Origin: Bog-532 sp963828445
GTDB taxonomy: Bacteria > Actinomycetota > Actinomycetes > Streptosporangiales > Streptosporangiaceae
Length of the DNA stretch: 64,000 bases
Direction: 5' to 3'
Assembly: GCA_963828445.1 (NCBI GenBank)
Contig: CAWHFP010000008.1
Coordinates: 496,001-560,000, forward strand
Positions 42,096 through 50,787 of the stretch are shown piece after piece. The number at the start of each line of letters is the position of its first letter. Position 1 is the stretch's first letter. Below the pieces are notes generated by a model that was not told the origin of the DNA, did no database searches, and was given only the letters and a program-made list of their open reading frames with translations. Both the position numbers and the translations under genes were made by a program.

Positions 42096-43181
42096 GCCGA
42101 GGTCCCACTTCTGCTCGAGCTTGCCGAAGCGCCAGATGGCCAGGGCGACGATCCAGGTCACGATGAAGATGCCCACGATCACGAAGCCGGCCTTGTTGAT
42201 GTCGAAGGCGGCCATGAACGACCAGAAGCCGCCGGTCAGGTGGTACTCGGACCCGACCAGGCCCAGGATCTCGATGGTGCCGATGAAGAAGGCCACGAAC
42301 ACCGACAGCCCGGTGATGGTCAGGTTGTAGAAGACCTTGCGGACCGGGTTGGCGAAGGCCCAGTCGTAGGCGAAGTTCATGAAGCAGCCGTCGGCCGTGT
42401 CGAACAGGCACATACCCGCGGCGAACAGGATCGGCAGCGACAAGATCGCGTAGAACGGCAGTCCGGAGACCACGGCCGTGCCCGCCAGCACCAGCAGCGC
42501 GACTTCGGTGGCGGTGTCGAAGCCCAGGCCGAACAGGATGCCGAGCGGGTACATCTTCCAGGGGGCGTCGATCCGGCGGCCGAGCGGGCCGAAGAACCGG
42601 TTCATCAGGCCGCGCTTGTTCAGCTGGGCTTCGAGTTCCTCGTCGTTGTAGCGGCCCGAGCGCATCTCCCGGAACACCTTGACGATGCCGGCCAGGATGA
42701 CGATGTTCAGCCCGGCGATGACGTACAGGAACGTCCCCGACACCCCGGTGCCGATGATGCCGGTGACGTTGTGCAGGCCCGAGCCGTCGTTCTTGACCTG
42801 GGAGTCCAGGGCCCGGATGCCGAAGTTCAGCAGCACGGCCAGCACGAACACCACGCTGGAGTGGCCCAGGGAGAAGAAGAAGCCCACGCTCAGCGGGCGC
42901 TCGCCGTCGTTGACCAGCTTGCGGGTGGTGTTGTCGATGGCGGCGATGTGGTCGGCGTCGAACGCGTGCCGCATGCCCAGCGTGTAGGCCAGGGCGCCGG
43001 TGCCGAAGCCGAACGCCTCGGTGCCGGTGATGCGGTAGTGCCCGCTGACCGCGGCGGCCAGCATGGCGAACCCGGCCACGTGCAGGGTGACGATCACGGC
43101 CACCATGACGCCGGTGCGGGCCCACTCGCTGGGGGTCAGGCCGTTCCGGATCCGCTGGAGCTGCAGGGCCATCGCCGCCAT
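42057..43181 (-). CDS. NiCoT-family nickel/cobalt transporter
   Basis: A 374-aa transporter with eight helices that imports Ni2+ or Co2+ with high affinity. Family signatures are RHAFDADHIAAIDNTTR (helix 2, metal path), FSLGHSSVVF, LGFDTATEVALL and MCLFDTADGCFM. A perfect Nur-type palindrome lies 57 bp upstream, so nickel-dependent repression is likely and nickel is the probable substrate. ATG at 43181 or 43172. Lies between copper genes but is regulated separately. Confidence 0.94.
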   Translation of the reverse strand: MAAMALQLQRIRNGLTPSEWARTGVMVAVIVTLHVAGFAMLAAAVSGHYRITGTEAFGFGTGALAYTLGMRHAFDADHIAAIDNTTRKLVNDGERPLSVGFFFSLGHSSVVFVLAVLLNFGIRALDSQVKNDGSGLHNVTGIIGTGVSGTFLYVIAGLNIVILAGIVKVFREMRSGRYNDEELEAQLNKRGLMNRFFGPLGRRIDAPWKMYPLGILFGLGFDTATEVALLVLAGTAVVSGLPFYAILSLPILFAAGMCLFDTADGCFMNFAYDWAFANPVRKVFYNLTITGLSVFVAFFIGTIEILGLVGSEYHLTGGFWSFMAAFDINKAGFVIVGIFIVTWIVALAIWRFGKLEQKWDLGSGGAGGAHGRAD

Positions 43182-43237
43182 GTACGCGTCGCCTTCCGCC
43201 GGGGACCTCGATCCTGACTTCGGAGAAAGCCTAGCAG

Positions 43238-43254
43238 TTGCGAACTATTCGCAA
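43238..43254. promoter_or_regulatory. Nur (nickel-uptake regulator) box
   Basis: TTGCGAA-CTA-TTCGCAA is a perfect inverted repeat. TTGC-N9-GCAA matches the spacing of the Streptomyces Nur box (TTGCaa-N5-ttGCAA). It is directly upstream of the nickel transporter. Confidence 0.75.
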
Positions 43255-43319
43255 TAAGGGGCCCGGGGTGGGTCAGGTTCTGCCGGGCGGGACGGTCAGG
43301 CCGGGAAGGGGTGGCCCGG

Positions 43320-43908
43320 TCAGGCCGGGAGGTAGGGGGTGACCGAGGGGGTGAACTGGCTGAGGTCGTCGATGCCCAGGGCCTGCTCGATGGCGGTGAT
43401 GCGGGCGACCATGGCGGTGAACTCGTCCCGGCCGAACTGCTGCTGTTCCAGGTCGGCGAAGTGCCGCCCGAGGTCGGCGAACTCCTGGGCCGGGACGACC
43501 CGCCGGAAGGCCGGGAACACCACTGTGTCCTCGCGGGCCTCGTGCGGCTCGTACATGCGGACGAAGGCTTGCATGGCCCCGGAGATCCTGGCGCTGGTGT
43601 CCGCGCTGAGGGTGCCGCCCGGCCCGGTCGTGGCCGGGGCCGCCTGGGCCAGCAGGTACTGGGTGATGACCCGGCCCCGGGCGTGCTGGATCAGCAGCGT
43701 GCTGACCGTGCCGGTCTCCTGGCCGGCCGAGCGCAGGCGCGGGAACACGTAGCCCTCTTCGAGACCTTCGTGGAAGCCTTCGATGAAGTCGTGGATGACC
43801 AGCGCGGCGTCCTGTACGTGCGCCGGGTAGCGGGTGGCCGCGCCTGGACCTGGCGGTCATGGCCCGGTAGCACAAGAGTGCCCGCTTGAGCACGCCGTGC
43901 TCGCGCAT
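43320..43908 (-). CDS. hemerythrin-domain protein (frameshifted)
   Basis: Two frames join into one four-helix hemerythrin-like protein: LMREHGVLKRALLCYRAM from an ATG near 43908, then after a one-base slip at about 43838-43855 TRYPAHVQDAALVIHDFIEG and HEGLEEGYVFPRL, QHARGRVITQYLL, and YEPHEAREDTVVFPAFR. The His and Glu residues are those that bind a di-iron centre. Such proteins sense or store O2, NO or iron. The true start may lie further upstream in damaged sequence. Confidence 0.65.
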
Positions 43909-44521
43909 GAGGTCGTCGTCGGGCGGGAGGCGGTTCGGGGTGGGCGCGGGCGGCCGCTGGTGGCAGTCGCGCCGGTGTGGCCGCGCCTGCGGCCAGGTCG
44001 CTGTCGGCGGTGGGCGGTCGGCGCGTCAGTTCTGGGAGTGGCCTCATGGGAGTGGGCTTGAGGGGGGTGCCGTCGGGGCGCAGGACGTACCACTCGCCGC
44101 CGCTGAGGTCGATGGCCTGGCCGGTGGCCTGGGCGGGCTCGACGTCACCGGTGTAGGTGTACAGCGGCCAGCCGTTGTAGGTGAGGACCTGACCGCCTTC
44201 GGGGTCGGGGTCGCTGCCCAGCAGCTGGCCGTCCACCCCGGCCCCGGCCGCGGGCGAGCCGCCGTCCGGGACCTTGACCGGCGGCCAGCTGCCCGCGCAG
44301 GCTCCGGTGCAGGTCACCGAGCGCTGCTGATCGGGCTCGAACATGTACAGCGCGTAGCCCTTGGCCGTGACCAGGACCTGGCCCACGCCGTTGATGTGGC
44401 CGGTCAGGACGGTGACCTCGGGGCCGTGGCCGGAGGCGGCGGGGGCCGAGCTGCCGCCACAGCCGGCCGCCAGCAGCAGGCCGGCCAGGGCGGGGGCGAC
44501 GCGCCACGCGCGCGAGTTCAC
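43691..44521 (-). CDS. lipoprotein with PF03640-type (COG4315) repeats
   Basis: Signal peptide with lipobox LLLAAGCGG, then two copies of the secreted repeat: VLVTAKGYALYMFEPDQQ with CTGACAGSWPPVKVP, and VLTYNGWPLYTYTGD ending EWYVLRPDGTPLK. The domain is common in actinobacterial lipoproteins; a redox or heme-related role has been suggested but is unproven. GTG at 44521 is preferred because GGAGG precedes it by 5 bp. The conserved part ends near 44040; the frame then runs on into the hemerythrin gene to 43691, probably because of an indel (a TGA lies at 44026-44028 in another frame). Confidence 0.8.
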   Translation of the reverse strand: MNSRAWRVAPALAGLLLAAGCGGSSAPAASGHGPEVTVLTGHINGVGQVLVTAKGYALYMFEPDQQRSVTCTGACAGSWPPVKVPDGGSPAAGAGVDGQLLGSDPDPEGGQVLTYNGWPLYTYTGDVEPAQATGQAIDLSGGEWYVLRPDGTPLKPTPMRPLPELTRRPPTADSDLAAGAATPARLPPAAARAHPEPPPARRRPHARARRAQAGTLVLPGHDRQVQARPPATRRTYRTPRWSSTTSSKASTKVSKRATCSRACARPARRPARSARC

Positions 44522-44554
44522 CGGCGCCTCCACGAAGATTCCTACCGCCAGTCG

Positions 44555-44574
44555 TACTACAACTCGTAGCAGTA
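44555..44574. promoter_or_regulatory. BlaI/CopY-like inverted repeat upstream of second Sco fusion
   Basis: TACTAC and GTAGcAGTA face each other across AACTC in the divergent gap between the lipoprotein and Sco-fusion genes. The half sites resemble those of the copZ palindrome at 36378, with one extra base. Confidence 0.4.
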
Positions 44575-44610
44575 GGCTGACCGGACCAGACCCCGACCCG
44601 GAGGGGCGCC

Positions 44611-46404
44611 ATGCCCGGGATGAACAACGGGCTGAACATCCACGATCCCGTGGTGGTCAGCGCGTTCCGCGCCGCCCTGCTGCACCAGGGGCTGATCGCG
44701 CTGGCCATCTTCGCGCTGCTGTCGGTGGCCTGGGTCGGCCTGCGCGGCCCGGCCGGTCCCGGGGGTACGCCGGCCGCGGCGACGGCCCCGGAGCCCCGGG
44801 CCCACCGGGTGCTCCGCATCGGGTTCGGGCTGCTGTGGCTGCTGGACGGCCTGCTCCAGGCCCAGCCGGGCATGGCGGCGGGCCTGCCGTCCCAGGTCAT
44901 CGAGCCCGGGGCCAGCACCTCCCCGCACTGGGTGCAGGTCCTGGTCAACTGGGCCGGGACGGCCTGGTCGTACCACCCGGTGCAGGCGGCCGCGGCCGCG
45001 GTGTGGATCCAGGTCGGCATCGGGCTGTGGCTGCTGGCCGCCCCGCGCGGTCTGGCCGCCCGGCTGGCCGGGCTGGCCAGCGTGGCCTGGGGCCTGGTGG
45101 TGTGGGTGTTCGGCGAGTCGTTCGGCGGCATCTTCGCTCCCGGCCTGACCTGGCTGTTCGGGGCGCCGGGGGCGGCCCTGGTGTACGTGGCGGCGGGCGC
45201 GCTGCTGGCCCTCCCGGCCCGGGCCTGGCTGGGCCCCCGGCTGGGCCCTCGGCTGGGCCGGGGCCTGCTGGCCGGGCTGGGCGTGTTCCTGGCCGGGATG
45301 ACCGTGCTGCAGGCCTGGCCCGGGCGCGGCTTCTGGAACGGCAGCACGCTGGCGGGCATGGTGCAGTCGATGGCGGTGACCTCGCAGCCGCCGGCCACGG
45401 GGTCCCTGGTGTCCGGGTTCGCCACGCTGACCCGGTCCCACGGCCTGGTCGTCAACCTGGTCGCGGTGATCGTCATGGGCGCGCTGGCGCTGGCCTTCCT
45501 GGCCGCCGGGGTGACCGGGCGCCGGGACCTGGCCCGGCCGGCGGTGGGGGCGTTCCTGGCCGTCTGCTTCGTGGCCTGGGTGCTCATCCAGGACCTGGGC
45601 TTCTTCGGTGGCCTGGGCACCGACCCGAACAGCATGATCCCGTTCGGCCTGGTCGCCGTGACCGGGTACCTGGCCCTGGCCGCGGCGCCGGAGGCCGCGG
45701 CGGAACCGCGGCCGGCCTGGGCCTGGCGGGCCCGGCTGCGCACGGCCAGCTTCGGCGGCATGGTCTCGGCGGGCGCGCTGGGCGTCATCGTGCTCGGTGT
45801 GGTCCCGCTGGCCACCGCCCAGGCCAGCCCGGCCGCCAGCCCGATCCTGGCCGAGTCGCTCGACGGCGGCAGCAGCCCGATCAACATCGCGGCCGGCGAC
45901 TTCACCCTGACCGACCAGCACGGCCGCCAGGTCTCGCTGTCCAGCCTGCGCGGCCAGGTGGTGCTGCTGACGTTCCTGGACCCGGTGTGCGTGTCCGACT
46001 GCCCGCTGATCGCGCAGGAGTTCCGGCAGGCGGGCCGGATGCTGGGCGAGCACAACCCGCACGTGAAGCTGGTCGCGGTCAACAACAACCCGCTGTACCA
46101 CCAGGCCGCTTATATCCAGGCGTTCGACCGGCAGGAAGGTCTGGCCAGCACGCCGAACTGGGAGTACCTGTCCAGCGACAACCCGGCCATCCTGCGCCAG
46201 GTCTACAAGGAGTACGGCGTGCCCGCCGAGACCCTGCCGGCCGGGGCCATGCTCGGCCACAGCGACATCGCCTACGTGATCAGCAAGCAGGGCCAGCTGA
46301 CCGAGGAACTGGACATGGACCCGGGCCCGGGCACGGCCGCCACCGAGTCCTCGTTCGCCACCGAACTGGCCGAGGCGGCCAGCAAGACCCTGGCCGCCTC
46401 GTGA
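44611..46404 (+). CDS. multi-TM protein fused to a C-terminal Sco domain (copy 2)
   Basis: A 597-aa paralog of the protein at 26816, with the same order: about nine helices including LLWLLDGLLQAQPGMAAGLP, WVFGESFGGIFAPGLTWLFG and FGGLGTDPNSMIP, then a Sco domain with DPVCVSDCPLIAQEF and LGHSDIAYV supplying the Cys pair and His for copper. ATG at 44611 after GGAGGGGCGCC. It lacks some of the linker seen in copy 1. The following gene overlaps its stop, as in copy 1, so the pair was duplicated as a unit. Confidence 0.88.
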   Translation: MPGMNNGLNIHDPVVVSAFRAALLHQGLIALAIFALLSVAWVGLRGPAGPGGTPAAATAPEPRAHRVLRIGFGLLWLLDGLLQAQPGMAAGLPSQVIEPGASTSPHWVQVLVNWAGTAWSYHPVQAAAAAVWIQVGIGLWLLAAPRGLAARLAGLASVAWGLVVWVFGESFGGIFAPGLTWLFGAPGAALVYVAAGALLALPARAWLGPRLGPRLGRGLLAGLGVFLAGMTVLQAWPGRGFWNGSTLAGMVQSMAVTSQPPATGSLVSGFATLTRSHGLVVNLVAVIVMGALALAFLAAGVTGRRDLARPAVGAFLAVCFVAWVLIQDLGFFGGLGTDPNSMIPFGLVAVTGYLALAAAPEAAAEPRPAWAWRARLRTASFGGMVSAGALGVIVLGVVPLATAQASPAASPILAESLDGGSSPINIAAGDFTLTDQHGRQVSLSSLRGQVVLLTFLDPVCVSDCPLIAQEFRQAGRMLGEHNPHVKLVAVNNNPLYHQAAYIQAFDRQEGLASTPNWEYLSSDNPAILRQVYKEYGVPAETLPAGAMLGHSDIAYVISKQGQLTEELDMDPGPGTAATESSFATELAEAASKTLAAS

Positions 46405-47547
46405 GGGCCGGGCGGGTGGTGGCCGGGGGGCGCTGGCCGCGTGGGGTGGCCGGGCTGACCGACGGCCTGCGGGGGAGCGCGGCGCCCACGGCGCCCGCGC
46501 ACCAGGCGGCCGAGGCCGCCACCCCGGCTCCGGTATCGATGGTGACCTCGACCGCGACCACCGGGGCCACCTGGGCCACGCTGCCGATGGGGGCGGCGGC
46601 CGGGCCGAACCAGTTCTGGGAGCTGTTCAGCCGCCCGGCCGGCCAGCACCCGCTGGGCGCTGCACACCCCGCCGGACGTGGCCACCAACGGCGCCCTCGT
46701 CCTGGCCCCCCACGGGGCCACGCTGACGGCCGGGATCCGGCCCAGCATCGACCTGACCTTCTCCCCCGTCACCGGCACCGCCGACGGGGGCCGGAGCTGG
46801 ACGACCAGCGCGCCGCAGACCGGGCTGGCCGGGCACCCGGACGCCCTGGCCGCCGCGCCGGATGGTCACCTCATCGCGGACGGCCAGGACAATACGGTCA
46901 GCGTCCTGGCCCCGCGTGGTGTCGCCTGGTCCACCCTGACCTCCAAGAACGCCCTGGCCGCGGCGACCTCGTGCGGGCTGACGGCGGTGACGGCGGTGGG
47001 TTACACGCCGACGGGGACGCCGCTGGTGGCGGGGTCCTGTTCCGACCCGGGCACGGTGGGGATCTTCGCCCGGACCGGGTCCGGCTGGCGGGCGGACGCG
47101 CCCACGCTGCCGGCTGCCCTGCTCGGCCAGCCCGTGCAGGTGGTGCGGCTGGCCCGGACTCCCACCGGCGACGTGGCCGTCCTCCAGGCCGGAACCAGCC
47201 TGGTCGCGGCCTGGCGGGGAGCGGACGGCTCCTGGAGCCGGTCCGGTGTGCTGAATACCGGCTCGGCCGGACCCCAATCCGTGACCTTCGGTAAAAACAA
47301 CGACCTCGCCGTCATCACGGCGGGCAGGCGGGCACAGACGGTCACCGGTCCGGGCGCGGCGTGGCGTACCCTGCCGGCCCTGCCCACCGGGCGGGCGGTG
47401 GCGCTGGCCCTGCCCGCGGGCGGTCCGGCGCAGGCGCTGGCCGGGACCGGCGGCACGCTGACCGTCTGGCGGCTGGCCGGCTCGCGCTGGATCAAGGCGC
47501 AGACGATCAAGGTGCCGATCCAGTACGGGTCGTCCGGCGGGTCCTGA
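46401..47547 (+). CDS. predicted beta-propeller lipoprotein (copy 2), frameshifted
   Basis: Paralog of the lipoprotein at 28678. From GTG at 46401 one frame gives APVSMVTSTATTG and NQFWELFSRPAG, matching NFWELFVRPAG in copy 1. After a slip at about 46631-46650 a second frame gives RWALHTPPDVATNG, IRPSIDLTFSPVTG and the end VPIQYGSSGGS, matching VTLPYGSSG. The signal peptide is also unrecognisable in frame, suggesting another slip near 46430. This is either an assembly error or a recently broken gene. GTGA overlap with the Sco fusion. Confidence 0.65.
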
Positions 47548-47850
47548 ATTCCCGGCGTCCAGACCCCCGGCAGCCGGGGCGACCGCGGCCCGGCTGGCCC
47601 ACGTCGGAGCCGTCCCTGGTTCCCTGGTGCAGGGTGAGGCTCAGCCAGTTGCAGGACCGGGTCTGGCTGCCTCGGGCTCGGCACCGTGGGGAACGTGCCG
47701 ACCGGCAGGTTGAACATGTCGAACTGGCCAGGCGGGATACCGGCGGCCCTGTCCTGGCCTTGAAGTCGACCTGGGCCCCGTAGCTGGTGATCGTGCCGCC
47801 GTCGTCGTTGAGCGGGCAGCTCTGGGCGCGCGGGCAGCTCAGGACCGAGC
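47548..47850 (-). pseudogene. 303-bp gap with a possible exported-protein (YcnI-like) fragment
   Basis: No intact gene. On the minus strand two frames read GGTITSYGAQVDFKA and then AAGIPPGQFDMFNLPVG, resembling the middle of DUF1775/YcnI copper-related proteins (the GxPPGQFxxF turn). The rest is missing or out of frame. Weak evidence; a remnant is the best reading. Confidence 0.3.
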
Positions 47851-48773
47851 TCAGGGGCGGCGGGCGAGCCAGGTGAGGCGGGTGGCGCGGACGGTGAGGT
47901 CGGGGCGGTGGAGGACGCTGGCCGGGCCCTCGCGCGACCAGGGTGGCGAGGGCGTCCTGGTCCTCGGGAGCCAGGCGATCCCCGAGGCCGGTGCGCAGGC
48001 GGTCCAGGGTCAGCTGGGCGTAGCGGCCGGCCTGGGCCGGGAGGGGCGCCGCCAGGGCGACGTGGAAGGCCTGGCCGGCGGCGACCTCGAAACCGGCGGC
48101 GGCCAGGCGGGAGCCCCAGTCGGCGCCGAGCTCGGGGACCTCGTCGGACAGGAGGCTGGCCAGGAGCTGGTGCACGCGGTCTTCCAGGCCGGGGGCGGCG
48201 CCGGCCACGCTCACCTCGGCGGGCAGGAAGCGGGGGAAGGACTCCAGGGCGCTCGTCTCGGCGACGACCAGGGCGCCGCCGGGGCGGAGCAGGCCCAGAA
48301 TCTGGGTCAGCGTCCGGGCCGGGTCGGCCACGTGGTGCAGGGCCATCGAGGCCCAGACCAGGTCGGCCGGGCCGAGGTCGGGCCAGGGCTGGTCGAGGTC
48401 GGTGGCGACGGTGCCGACGCGGTGGGCCAGGTGCAGGTCGCGGGCCCGGGCCTGGACGCGTTCCAGGCGGCGGGAGTCCAGGTCGACGGCGGTGACGTAG
48501 GCGTCGGGGAAGCGGCGGAGCAGGGCGAAGGTGCCGGTCCCGGTGCCGGCGCCCAGGTCGATGATGCGGGTGACCGGGGGCTGCGCCGTGGCCGCGATCC
48601 AGGCGGTGGCCTGGTCCAGGTAGTCGCGCAGGACCTCGCCGTCCAGGTCGAGCAGCTCGGTGAGGGCCTCGTCGTCGTGATCGTGGTCCCCGGGGCCGGG
48701 GGCGGCCCGTGGTCGTGGGCCGTGGCCGGGGGCGGCTGGGCGGGGCCGGGCGCCCGGGGTGGTGGTGACTCAT
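47851..48773 (-). CDS. class I SAM-dependent methyltransferase (two frameshifts)
   Basis: Assembled over three frames. The middle one has the SAM-binding loop IIDLGAGTGTGTFALL, an acidic TAVDLD, and MALHHVADPARTL followed by GLLRPGGALVVAET. The 5' part from ATG 48773 is out of frame across a C-rich stretch (about 48690-48770). The 3' end is restored by a slip at about 47930-47936 to GPASVLHRPDLTVRATRLTW and a TGA at 47851. Small-molecule methyltransferase of the Methyltransf_25 type; substrate unknown. Divergent from the XRE regulator. Confidence 0.7.
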
Positions 48774-48816
48774 GGGACCAACCTTAGATATGAAAATGCG
48801 CCATTGACATACTGTG

Positions 48817-48831
48817 TTGCGTATGACGCAA
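48817..48831. promoter_or_regulatory. palindrome centred on the XRE start codon
   Basis: TTGCGT-ATG-ACGCAA is a perfect inverted repeat whose centre is the likely start codon (48823-48825) of the XRE gene. Binding here would block its own translation or transcription start. The divergent methyltransferase promoter is within 50 bp. Confidence 0.5.
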
Positions 48832-49410
48832 GACGGGGAGCTCGACCGGCTGGTCCGCGCGCGGATCCGGGGACTGCGGGTGGCGCTGGGCTGGTCCCTG
48901 GACGACCTGGCCGCCCGCTGTTACCTGAGCCCGTCCACGCTGAGCCGGATCGAGACCGGGCACCGGCGGATCAGCCTGGACCAGCTGACCGCGATCGCGC
49001 GGGCCCTGGGCACCAGCATCGATCAGCTGGTCGAGTCGGCCGACGACGACGTGGTCATCCGGCCGCAGCACGACGAGAGCCGGGGCGTGACCACGTGGAT
49101 GGTGAGCCACCAGGACGGCCCGGGGGGCACGACCGTGGCCAAGATGCGGATCACCCGGCCGCCCGCCGAGGTCCGGCGGGACGAGCTGCGGGCCCATCCG
49201 GGCCGGGACTGGTTCACGGTCCTGTCCGGCACCGTGATCCTGTTCCTGGGCGAGCGCGTGGTCCGGGTCGAACGCGGGCAGGCCGCCGAGTTCTCGACGA
49301 TGATCCCGCACGGGTTCGGGGCCGACGGTGGGCCGGCCGAGATCATCGGGATTTTCGACCATGACGGGCAGCGCAGCCACCTGCGGCAGGCCGGGTCGGC
49401 TGGCAGCTGA
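48823..49410 (+). CDS. XRE-family regulator with C-terminal cupin domain
   Basis: A 195-aa protein. The helix-turn-helix is at about 10-65 (LRVALGWSLDDLAARCYLSP, STLSRIETGHRRISLDQL). A small cupin barrel follows (about 95-185: HPGRDWFTVLSGTVILFLGE, VERGQAAEFSTMIPHGF). XRE-cupin regulators usually sense a small metabolite bound in the barrel. ATG at 48823 is chosen over an upstream TTG. It is divergent from the methyltransferase, which may be its target. Confidence 0.9.
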   Translation: MTQDGELDRLVRARIRGLRVALGWSLDDLAARCYLSPSTLSRIETGHRRISLDQLTAIARALGTSIDQLVESADDDVVIRPQHDESRGVTTWMVSHQDGPGGTTVAKMRITRPPAEVRRDELRAHPGRDWFTVLSGTVILFLGERVVRVERGQAAEFSTMIPHGFGADGGPAEIIGIFDHDGQRSHLRQAGSAGS

Positions 49411-49776
49411 CGGGGCCTGGCGCGGCGTCGCGCCCACGCCCTCGGCCACGGTGGTCAGCGTGCGCCGGCTGGAGCGGGCTGAACCCGCCGAGCGGGAAGA
49501 AGGCCGCGTAGGCGATGTTCTCGGCCGCGCACCGGTCGACCAGGGCGTCGTCGGCCCGGCGGGCCAGGTTGTAGAGGTTCTGCACGGTGACCACGGGCGC
49601 GATGGCCTGCGCCTGAAGTCGCTGGTGTCGATGTGGGTGATACCCAGGTCCACGGCCTCGCGCAGGACGGCGAGGGCCTGGTTCCGGTCGTTCGGCGGAC
49701 CGAAGACGCCCGGCCCGGCCAGTTGCATGGCGCCGAATCCCATCCGGGTGATGACCAGGTCGTCCGCGAGCGTGAG
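49411..49776 (-). pseudogene. aldo/keto reductase remnant
   Basis: The minus strand reads DDLVITRMGFGAMQLAGPG, FGPPNDRNQALAVLREAV and LGITHIDTSD, the start of an aldo/keto reductase, then jumps directly to QAIAPVVTVQNLYNLARR and AYAAFFPLGGF in another frame, and ends at VAEGVGATPRQ. About 115 residues with the catalytic Tyr, Lys and His are missing, as is the C-terminal NADPH-binding part. Non-functional. Confidence 0.65.
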
Positions 49777-49845
49777 CGGGCTTGAGCATGTTAGCAGGCG
49801 GGGAGGCGGCGGCGTCGAGGGCCAGCGCCAGGGGCCGCAGCCGGG

Positions 49846-50718
49846 TCAGGGCCGGAAGGCGTCGCCGAGGGCTTGCCACTCCTCCAGGCCGACCAGCTGG
49901 AACAGGTCCCTGGGGCTGCGGCCGACTTGGCCGGGCGGGGTGCCGCCGAGCTTCTCCAGGGCGGCGATCATGGCGTGGGCGGCCGCGCCGAACAGGTCGA
50001 CGGGGCGGATGGCGATGGCGTAGCCCAGGTTCTGCAGGTACTCGGGGCCGCCGTCGGGGGTCAGGCCGTCCACCACCAGGTTGATCAGCAGGGGGGCGTC
50101 CACCTCCTTGGCGACGCGTTCCACCTCGGCCGCGGTCCGGGGGGCCTCGACGAAGATGATGTCGGCGCCGGCCTGGGCGTAGGCGTTGGCCCGCTCGATG
50201 GCGGCGTCCAGCCCGAGCACGGCCCGGGCATCGGTGCGGGCCACGATCAGCGCGTCGGTCCGGGTGTCCAGGGCCGCGGCCAGCTTGGCGCAGAACTCGG
50301 CCTGGCTGATGACCTCCTTGTCCGGGAGGTGCCCGCAGCGCTTGGGGAAGGTCTGATCCTCGAGCTGGATGGCGGCCACGCCGGCCTTCTCGTAGGCGCG
50401 CACGGTGCGGACCACGTTGATGGGCGCGCCGTAGCCGGTGTCGGCGTCGGCGATCAGCGGGAGGTCGCCGACGGCGTCGGCCATCATGGCGGCCCGTTCG
50501 GCCATCTCGGACCCGGTGACCAGGCCGATGTCGGGCAGGCCGAACCCCGACGCGGCGGTGCCGGCCCCGGTCAGGTAGGCGGCCCGGAAGCCCATGGACC
50601 GGACCAGGTGGGCGGAGATGCCGTCGAACACGCCCGGGGCCACGATCAGCTGCCCTGCGGCCAGCAGGTGCCGGAGCCGCCCGCCAGGAGTCTCGGCCAG
50701 ATCGTCGGAATAGGCCAT
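49846..50718 (-). CDS. isocitrate lyase / PEP mutase-family enzyme
   Basis: A 290-aa TIM-barrel enzyme. It has LIVAPGVFDGISAHLVRSMG, DLPLIADADTGYGAPINVVR (metal-binding Asp residues), the LEDQTFPKRCGHLPDKEVI loop with the catalytic KRCGH, and RTDARAVLGLDAAIERANAY. Family members are 2-methylisocitrate lyases, oxaloacetate decarboxylases or carboxyphosphonoenolpyruvate mutases; the exact reaction cannot be fixed. Length fits the short methylisocitrate-lyase-like group. ATG at 50718 after GAGGGTGGCACC. Divergent from htpG. Confidence 0.88.
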   Translation of the reverse strand: MAYSDDLAETPGGRLRHLLAAGQLIVAPGVFDGISAHLVRSMGFRAAYLTGAGTAASGFGLPDIGLVTGSEMAERAAMMADAVGDLPLIADADTGYGAPINVVRTVRAYEKAGVAAIQLEDQTFPKRCGHLPDKEVISQAEFCAKLAAALDTRTDALIVARTDARAVLGLDAAIERANAYAQAGADIIFVEAPRTAAEVERVAKEVDAPLLINLVVDGLTPDGGPEYLQNLGYAIAIRPVDLFGAAAHAMIAALEKLGGTPPGQVGRSPRDLFQLVGLEEWQALGDAFRP

Positions 50719-50787
50719 GGTGCCACCCTCAGGAACTGAGAAACTGGGTCCGGCACCCACGCTATCCCCGGAAGGCAGAGCGAAACG

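Noticed and set aside
17597..47547. Horizontally acquired island with integrase or attachment sites
   Set aside because: No integrase, transposase, tRNA edge or flanking direct repeats were seen, and GC and codon use match the flanks.
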